Source of the DNA: an uncultured Pseudomonadota bacterium
GTDB taxonomy: Bacteria > Pseudomonadota > Alphaproteobacteria > RF32 > CAG-239
NCBI GenBank assembly: GCA_902795745.1
Contig: CADBMG010000099.1
Span: 1-6,400 of the forward strand
Direction: 5' to 3'
DNA length: 6,400 nucleotides
Below the pieces are notes generated by a model. The model searched no databases and had not been told where the DNA came from. It saw only the letters and a list, made by a program, of their open reading frames with translations. This document shows, in pieces, positions 1 to 3,625 of this stretch (positions are counted from its first letter, which is position 1; each line of letters opens with the position of its first letter). The position numbers and the translations under genes are program-made.

Positions 1-7
1 TAATAAC

Positions 8-33
8 AAAAACGCCTCCCATCACTGAGAGGC
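8..33 (-). terminator. Rho-independent terminator after tsf
   Basis: On the minus strand a 7-bp stem (GCCTCTC against GGGAGGC, one G-T wobble) closes a 6-base loop and is followed by GTTTTTG. It lies 24 bases past the tsf stop codon. On the plus strand the same hairpin is followed by ATTTTATTG, so it might also work weakly for genes arriving from the other side. Confidence 0.85.
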
Positions 34-56
34 ATTTTATTGACTTTTGAAATCTA

Positions 57-977
57 TTATTTCTTCAATTGCGCATTAACTTCAGCTGCAAAATCTTCTT
101 CTTTTTTCTGCAACCCGTCACCCAATTTGAAGAAAGCATAATCTGCAAGTTTAACATCTGTACCCAATTCTTTGGCTACATCAGCCACCACAGCCTTAAC
201 TTTTTTATCCGGATCCATAATATAAGCCTGTTCTTCCAAAACAACTTCTTCATAGAACTTACGGATACGACCTTCAATCATTTTTTCAACGATGTTAGCC
301 GGCTTACCGGAAGCCAAAGCCTGCTCGGCAAAAATGCTCTTTTCATGTTCAACCGCTGCCGGATCAACATGGGCAATATCCAATGCAATCGGAGCCGTTG
401 CTGCAATATGCATAGCAATATGCTTACCTAAATCTGCCAATTTTGCTTTATCACCTGTAGATTCCAAGGCAACCAAAACACCGATTTTACCTAAACCGTC
501 GCGGGCTGCGTTGTGAACATAAGAACAAACCAAACCGTTGTTTACACTTATAACTTTGGCACGACGTAAATTCATATTTTCACCAATGCGTGCAATCATA
601 TCAGTCAAACGTTCGCCAAAAGTTTTACCGTTATCGGCGGCATTTTTCATTGCTTCAACGTCACCGTTACAAGCCAAAGCAACTTTGGCGGCATCTTCAA
701 CATAAGCTTGGAAAATATCGTTTTTAGCAACAAAATCTGTTTCTGAATTAACCTCAACCACAGCACCTTTATTGCCTTCTACTTTAACACCAACTAAACC
801 TTCTGCGGCGATACGGCTTGATTTCTTAGCCGCCGAAGCCAAACCTTTTTTACGCAACCAATCTACTGCTTCATCCATATTTCCGTTTGCTTCAACCAGT
901 GCTTTTTTACAATCAAGCATACCTGCACCGGTCGTTTCTCTCAATTCTTTCACCATAGCTGCTGTAATTTCTGCCAT
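57..977 (-). CDS. tsf: Translation elongation factor Ts
   Basis: EF-Ts is the cytoplasmic guanine-nucleotide exchange factor that releases GDP from EF-Tu so it can be reloaded with GTP. From the chosen start the protein is 306 residues, normal for proteobacterial EF-Ts. Seen in the sequence: an N-terminal UBA-like (TS-N) domain at about residues 1-55 with ELRETTGAGMLDCKKAL; the core motif TDFVAKN at 80-86, whose Asp-Phe pair (81-82) corresponds to the residues that reach into EF-Tu; HIAMHIAATAP at 186-196; and the SGKP...IRKFYEE region at 223-244. The frame stays open upstream to an ATG at 1031. The start at 977 is preferred because the protein then begins MAEITAAMVK like its homologues and has AGAGGA 9 bases upstream. 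It lies 110 bases after rpsB in the usual rpsB-tsf order and is followed at once by a terminator. Confidence 0.98.
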   Translation of the reverse strand: MAEITAAMVKELRETTGAGMLDCKKALVEANGNMDEAVDWLRKKGLASAAKKSSRIAAEGLVGVKVEGNKGAVVEVNSETDFVAKNDIFQAYVEDAAKVALACNGDVEAMKNAADNGKTFGERLTDMIARIGENMNLRRAKVISVNNGLVCSYVHNAARDGLGKIGVLVALESTGDKAKLADLGKHIAMHIAATAPIALDIAHVDPAAVEHEKSIFAEQALASGKPANIVEKMIEGRIRKFYEEVVLEEQAYIMDPDKKVKAVVADVAKELGTDVKLADYAFFKLGDGLQKKEEDFAAEVNAQLKK

Positions 978-986
978 AATTTTAAT

Positions 987-992
987 TCCTCT
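987..992 (-). promoter_or_regulatory. Ribosome binding site of tsf
   Basis: AGAGGA on the minus strand lies 9 bases before the ATG at 977. It decides the start: the in-frame ATG at 1031 would add 18 residues (MNRADLKNK...) that no EF-Ts I know of carries, and that extension would run through the GC-rich hairpin at 1020-1049. Confidence 0.85.
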
Positions 993-1019
993 TATTTCAT
1001 GCAATTTATTTTTCAAATC

Positions 1020-1049
1020 GGCGCGGTTCAAAACAAATCTTGCCGCGCC
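1020..1049 (-). promoter_or_regulatory. GC-rich hairpin in the rpsB-tsf spacer
   Basis: A perfect 7-bp inverted repeat (GGCGCGG/CCGCGCC) encloses a 16-base loop within an otherwise AT-rich spacer. In the direction of the genes (minus strand) it is followed by GATTTGAAAAA, not a T-tract, so it is not a classical terminator in that direction. On the plus strand it is followed by TTATTTTTAA and looks more like one. It could be an attenuator, an RNA processing site or an mRNA stabiliser between rpsB and tsf. A second small hairpin (TGACG/CGTCA, 1064-1078) lies just after the rpsB stop. Confidence 0.5.
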
Positions 1050-1087
1050 TTATTTTTAATGTATGACGACAAGCGTCAAACTTCCCA

Positions 1088-1915
1088 TTAAGCCTCAGCT
1101 GTTTCTGTTTTTGCAGCCTTGGTTTTACGTGGTGCACGCTTCTTAGGTGCCGGTGTTTCTTCTGCCTCTGCAACAATTTCTTCTGCCGATTGAGCATCTG
1201 AAACTTCTAAACCTTTGGCAGCAATTTCCGCTTGCATACCGTCTAAAATAGCCCCCGAAACCAATTCGCAATAGAATTGGATGGCTCTGATGGCATCATC
1301 ATTGCCCGGAACAGGAAAATCTACTTCATGCGGATTAGCATTGGTATCAACAATGCCTACAACTGGAATGTTAAGCTTTCTGGCTTCTTTAATAGCCAAA
1401 GCTTCTTTCGGAGTATCAATCACGAACAACAAATCAGGCTGACCACCCATATCTTTAATACCATCTAAAACAGCAGCGAGTTTTTCGCGCTCTTTTTTCA
1501 AGTTTAAGATTTCTTTTTTGGTATAGCCTTCATAAGCATTGTTGGCTTCCATTTCGTTAAGTTTATTCAAGCGTGTAATTGATTTATAAACCGTCTTCCA
1601 GTTTGTCAGCATACCGCCGAGCCAGCGATAATTAACATAGTATTGACCGCAACGTGTAGCACTATCTTTTACAATGTCTTGTGCTTGGCGCTTAGTTGCC
1701 ACGAACAAAACCTTACCCCCCTGTGCCACAACCTCGCGCACAGCATTCAATGCGGTGTAGAGCATCGGATAAGTCTTCTGTAAGTCAATAATGTGAATAT
1801 TATCTTTTTTGCCGTAAATATACGGAGCCATTTGCGGATTCCAACGACGAGCGTGGTGTCCGAAGTGTACGCCTGCTTCAACCATTTGGCGTAATGTAAA
1901 TGTCGGAAGTGTCAT
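1088..1915 (-). CDS. rpsB: 30S ribosomal protein S2
   Basis: S2 is a late-assembling protein of the small ribosomal subunit, needed for S1 to bind. The product is 275 residues, longer than the roughly 240 of E. coli. Seen: the N-terminal signature AGVHFGHHARRWNPQMAPYI at 14-33, HIIDL at 41-45, YRWLGGMLTNW at 96-106, and the second S2 signature in the stretch from VDTNANPHEVDFPVPGNDDAI (from residue 189). The extra length is a low-complexity tail from about 240, acidic at first and then Lys/Pro/Ala-rich (APKKRAPRKTKAAK); such tails are common in alphaproteobacterial S2. The ATG at 1915 has AAGGA (1924-1928) 8 bases upstream. tsf follows after 110 bases. Upstream lie a candidate promoter and a structured leader, which suggests autoregulation as described for other bacteria, but that is inference. 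Confidence 0.98.
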   Translation of the reverse strand: MTLPTFTLRQMVEAGVHFGHHARRWNPQMAPYIYGKKDNIHIIDLQKTYPMLYTALNAVREVVAQGGKVLFVATKRQAQDIVKDSATRCGQYYVNYRWLGGMLTNWKTVYKSITRLNKLNEMEANNAYEGYTKKEILNLKKEREKLAAVLDGIKDMGGQPDLLFVIDTPKEALAIKEARKLNIPVVGIVDTNANPHEVDFPVPGNDDAIRAIQFYCELVSGAILDGMQAEIAAKGLEVSDAQSAEEIVAEAEETPAPKKRAPRKTKAAKTETAEA

Positions 1916-1935
1916 ATTTTATATCCTTTTCTTTT

Positions 1936-2023
1936 CCGGTTAAACCTCCGCAGACTCTGGCTTTTCAAGCACCGGAGCGAAATCAATATTTTACATTATT
2001 AAAATAAGTTCCGCCTGTCTGCG
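1936..2023 (-). promoter_or_regulatory. Structured 5' leader of rpsB, possible S2-binding regulatory RNA
   Basis: Several complementary segments occur in the rpsB leader. CGCAGAC (2017-2023) pairs with GTCTGCG (1949-1955) as an outer helix. Inside it, TATTTTA/TAAAATA (1987-1993 and 2000-2006) forms a 7-bp hairpin, and GCTT/AAGC (1960-1963 and 1967-1970) forms a small one. CCGGT (1971-1975) in this inner region can pair with ACCGG (1936-1940) outside the outer helix, which would make a pseudoknot. Alternatively CTCCG (1973-1977) can pair with CGGAG (1946-1950), which competes with the other pairings. In Gammaproteobacteria rpsB leaders are known to mediate repression by S2; whether this leader is a functional equivalent is inference. 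Confidence 0.5.
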
Positions 2024-2065
2024 TGTGTACTGTTACTGAGATTGCACCATTGCAACCTCGCGATA

Positions 2066-2093
2066 CTTGTAACATATTTTTTGCAGATTGCAA
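2066..2093 (-). promoter_or_regulatory. Candidate promoter of rpsB-tsf
   Basis: On the minus strand, TTGCAA (2088-2093) could be the -35 element. TTACAA (2067-2072) or TACAAG (2066-2071) could be the -10, with a spacer of 15 or 16 bases. It lies just downstream of the terminator of the previous gene, as expected for an independent unit, and would give a leader of about 145 bases. The -10 is poor, so the exact position is uncertain. Confidence 0.4.
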
Positions 2094-2130
2094 GTATTTT
2101 TTTTGCTATTTTCGTGATTTTTTTGCATAG

Positions 2131-2156
2131 AAAAAGAGGTTCAAATTGAACCCCTT
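2131..2156 (-). terminator. Rho-independent terminator after the ankyrin gene
   Basis: On the minus strand a stem built on GGTTCA/TGAACC, extended by AAGG/TCTT with one wobble pair, has a 3-base loop and runs into TCTTTTTC. It lies about 55 bases after the stop codon at 2210 and separates this gene from rpsB. Confidence 0.85.
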
Positions 2157-2209
2157 CCTTCTTAACAGATATTGACATGATAAAATATCCACATCGCGCT
2201 GTCACAAAA

Positions 2210-3244
2210 CTACATCGGCTGTTTATCAATCGCAATCAATGTATCGGGACGAGTTTTCATTGCCTCGTTCAATGCTCTTATAACGCGATTTTGCTCAGTT
2301 GCATCTGCCGGAGTAATCACTTTACCGCAGGTATCAACCCGTTGTTTCAAAGAAGTATCATCTGCCGAATTATAAAATTCTGCAGAATATGCCACAATCT
2401 GGTTGTATCTGGCTTCATTAACACCATTAGCTGCGGCATAATAGCCGGCAGCACGTGCCATATGTTGATTTTCCCCTTGACCGAGTAAATTTAGGCAATA
2501 AATAACCTCATCAGCACCATCCGTCATATTTGCATGAAATTTCGACGGTTGAGGTACGCGTATCTTGACAACTGGTTGAGGTTTAGGCTGTGGTTTTGCT
2601 GCAGGCTTTTTCGGCTGTGTCTTAGGTACAGGCTTCTTGGTCACAGGAGCAACCTTCTTAGTTGCACTCTTTTTATTGTCCGCCATTTTCTTCTCAGCAT
2701 CATCCAACGCCTTGGATTTTTCAGCTAATGTTTTTTCCAACATTGCTACTTTGCTCTGTAAAATCAATGCTTTTTTTTCAGCTTCTTCTTGTGCCGCCAA
2801 AGCATTTTTTTCCGACTCTCTGGCACTTTCAACAGCCGCCGCTGCTCGTTGCAGCAGTTTACGCTCAGCGGCTATCGTTTGTACCTCTGCATTTTTTTGA
2901 GCAGCCTTTTCCGCCATTTCGTTCAATACTTCCGTAACATTCTGCACATTTTTCTTCTGAGCTATCTTCAACGGCGTCCAACCTTTTTCGTTAGCCGCAT
3001 TCAAATCAGCCCCGCTATTAAGCAATATACGTGTCATTTCCGCATTATCCGTAGCCACAGCGTAGTGCAAAGCGGTATTTCCCTGTTCATTCTGCGCATT
3101 AACATTTTCTCCGGCAGCAATCATCTGCCGCACTGCAGTCACATCTCCGCGCTTGACCACATCGATCAGCTCCCGAACATCTGCCTGAGCCACAGTCGCA
3201 CCTGCCAACAAAACAGCCATTGTCAATACCAAACTTTTTTTCAT
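2210..3244 (-). CDS. Secreted ankyrin-repeat and coiled-coil protein of unknown function
   Basis: I do not recognise this 344-residue protein as a named gene. It has five visible parts. A Sec signal peptide at 1-21 (MKKSLVLTMAVLLAGATVAQA, cut after AQA) predicts export. Ankyrin repeats follow at about 22-110, the clearest being GNTALHYAVATDNAEMTRIL (55-74) and a divergent GWTPLKIAQKKN (88-99). An Ala/Glu/Lys-rich predicted coiled coil spans about 111-190. A Lys/Pro/Gln/Ala linker at 193-233 resembles the spacer of TonB-like proteins that reach across the periplasm. A C-terminal helical region of about 110 residues carries the only two cysteines of the mature protein, Cys250 and Cys306. No lipobox, LPXTG or transmembrane segment is seen, so it is probably soluble in the periplasm. 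Ankyrin repeats usually mediate protein-protein contact, so a scaffold or adaptor role is possible. It has its own promoters and terminator. Confidence 0.85.
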   Translation of the reverse strand: MKKSLVLTMAVLLAGATVAQADVRELIDVVKRGDVTAVRQMIAAGENVNAQNEQGNTALHYAVATDNAEMTRILLNSGADLNAANEKGWTPLKIAQKKNVQNVTEVLNEMAEKAAQKNAEVQTIAAERKLLQRAAAAVESARESEKNALAAQEEAEKKALILQSKVAMLEKTLAEKSKALDDAEKKMADNKKSATKKVAPVTKKPVPKTQPKKPAAKPQPKPQPVVKIRVPQPSKFHANMTDGADEVIYCLNLLGQGENQHMARAAGYYAAANGVNEARYNQIVAYSAEFYNSADDTSLKQRVDTCGKVITPADATEQNRVIRALNEAMKTRPDTLIAIDKQPM

Positions 3245-3252
3245 GCTTATAT

Positions 3253-3257
3253 CTCCC
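3253..3257 (-). promoter_or_regulatory. Ribosome binding site of the ankyrin gene
   Basis: GGGAG on the minus strand lies 8 bases before the ATG at 3244. It decides the start: the in-frame ATG at 3259 abuts this same GGGAG, has no such site of its own, and would put MGDIS ahead of a textbook signal peptide. Confidence 0.8.
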
Positions 3258-3276
3258 ATTGATTTAAATTAATGTA

Positions 3277-3316
3277 ATAATAAACGATTTTATACAATTT
3301 GCAACAATTTTTACAA
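3277..3316 (-). promoter_or_regulatory. Tandem candidate promoters of the ankyrin gene
   Basis: On the minus strand two sigma-70-like pairs overlap. One is TTGCAA (3299-3304), a 16-base spacer, then TATTAT (3277-3282). The other is TTGTAA (3311-3316), a 16-base spacer, then TATAAA (3289-3294). Transcripts would have leaders of about 25 to 40 bases. Both match the consensus partly; the AT-rich background makes chance matches likely, so only one may be real. ACAATTT occurs twice in the plus-strand reading (3294-3300 and 3304-3310), exactly 10 bases apart. Confidence 0.45.
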
Positions 3317-3355
3317 ATTCGCTTTTTTAATTTTGAATTGCCATCAATATATTTA

Positions 3356-3389
3356 TAAGTAAATAAAATTAGTTATTGACTTTTACTTA
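3356..3389. repeat. 8-bp inverted repeat around the -35 of the plus-strand promoter
   Basis: TAAGTAAA (3356-3363) and TTTACTTA (3382-3389) are perfect inverted copies separated by 18 bases. The right arm begins immediately after the TTGACT element. The position fits an operator, but the arms are AT-rich and could arise by chance. Confidence 0.3.
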
Positions 3390-3403
3390 CTTCATGTTAT
3401 AAA
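3376..3403 (+). promoter_or_regulatory. Candidate sigma-70-type promoter of a small RNA
   Basis: TTGACT (3376-3381), a 16-base spacer and TATAAA (3398-3403) form the best promoter match in the window. It faces away from the ankyrin gene and has no protein gene on the plus strand downstream, so it most likely drives the non-coding transcript that ends at the terminator at 3622. Confidence 0.55.
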
Positions 3404-3409
3404 TCCGAC

Positions 3410-3622
3410 CAACAACACAATTACTTATATATACTATAACTCGAAATATAAGTTGCCGGCAGACAATCAAAGATGACGTGTTTCATCACAGGTTCGGCAC
3501 CGCCACTAGTGATAGCCGCGACAGTCTAGAAAGGACTTCTTAAAGATTCTCAATGGTTTGAAATGATCATTGTATGCTAACGAAAACAGCCCCGAGACAT
3601 ATGAACTCTGAGCTGTTTTTTT
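3410..3622 (+). ncRNA. Candidate small RNA of about 213 nt, family unknown
   Basis: The stretch runs from the expected start point of the promoter at 3376-3403 to a strong terminator. It has no convincing open reading frame, and its middle (about 3451-3525) is visibly richer in GC than its surroundings. Possible helices in order: CTTATAT/ATATAAG (3424-3430 and 3446-3452); GTTGCCGGC (3452-3460) with GCCGCGAC (3515-3522), one bulge; inside that, ATCAC/GTGAT (3485-3489 and 3509-3513) enclosing a GGT/ACC hairpin with loop TCGGC; AGTCT/GGACT (3523-3527 and 3533-3537); CAATGGTT/GATCATTG (3551-3558 and 3565-3572); then the terminator stem. I see no hallmark of tmRNA, RNase P RNA, SRP RNA or tRNA. 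A divergent 6S RNA cannot be excluded. The ends are inferred from promoter and terminator positions. Confidence 0.5.
3583..3622. terminator. Bidirectional terminator shared by the small RNA and the dsbD-like gene
   Basis: AAAACAGC (3583-3590) pairs with GCTGTTTT (3612-3619), with an inner GAG/CTC pairing (3594-3596 and 3606-3608). On the plus strand the stem runs into seven Ts. On the minus strand it ends in TTTTCG and lies only a few bases after the stop codon of the dsbD-like gene, so it can stop both converging transcripts. The plus-strand version is the stronger. Confidence 0.8.
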
Positions 3623-3625
3623 ATA

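Noticed and set aside
1051..1079. TTGACG on the minus strand (1074-1079) as the -35 of an internal tsf promoter
   Set aside because: At 15 to 17 bases spacing only TAAAAA, AAAAAT or AAAATA is available as a -10, which is weak, and the TTGACG is part of a small hairpin just after rpsB.
1006..1197. A 63-codon minus-strand frame overlapping the end of rpsB
   Set aside because: It overlaps the certain rpsB tail in another frame and gives a Lys/Gln/Arg-rich product typical of a shifted reading of an Ala/Lys-rich tail.
2173..2178. TTGACA-like element on the plus strand near the end of the ankyrin gene
   Set aside because: No acceptable -10 lies 15 to 19 bases downstream and no plus-strand gene follows.
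2534..3262. Several long plus-strand open frames opposite the ankyrin gene
   Set aside because: They are antisense shadows of a gene with a signal peptide, ribosome binding site and recognisable domains; their products are low-complexity and start without ribosome binding sites.
3473..3529. An 18-codon open reading frame (MTCFITGSAPPLVIAATV) inside the candidate small RNA
   Set aside because: It has no Shine-Dalgarno sequence, is very short and lies in the region that best forms RNA helices. A dual-function RNA is possible but unsupported.
3410..3622. tmRNA, RNase P RNA or SRP RNA as the identity of the small RNA
   Set aside because: I found no tRNA-like T-arm or proteolysis tag, no RNase P core sequences and no SRP GGAAG-type loop context.
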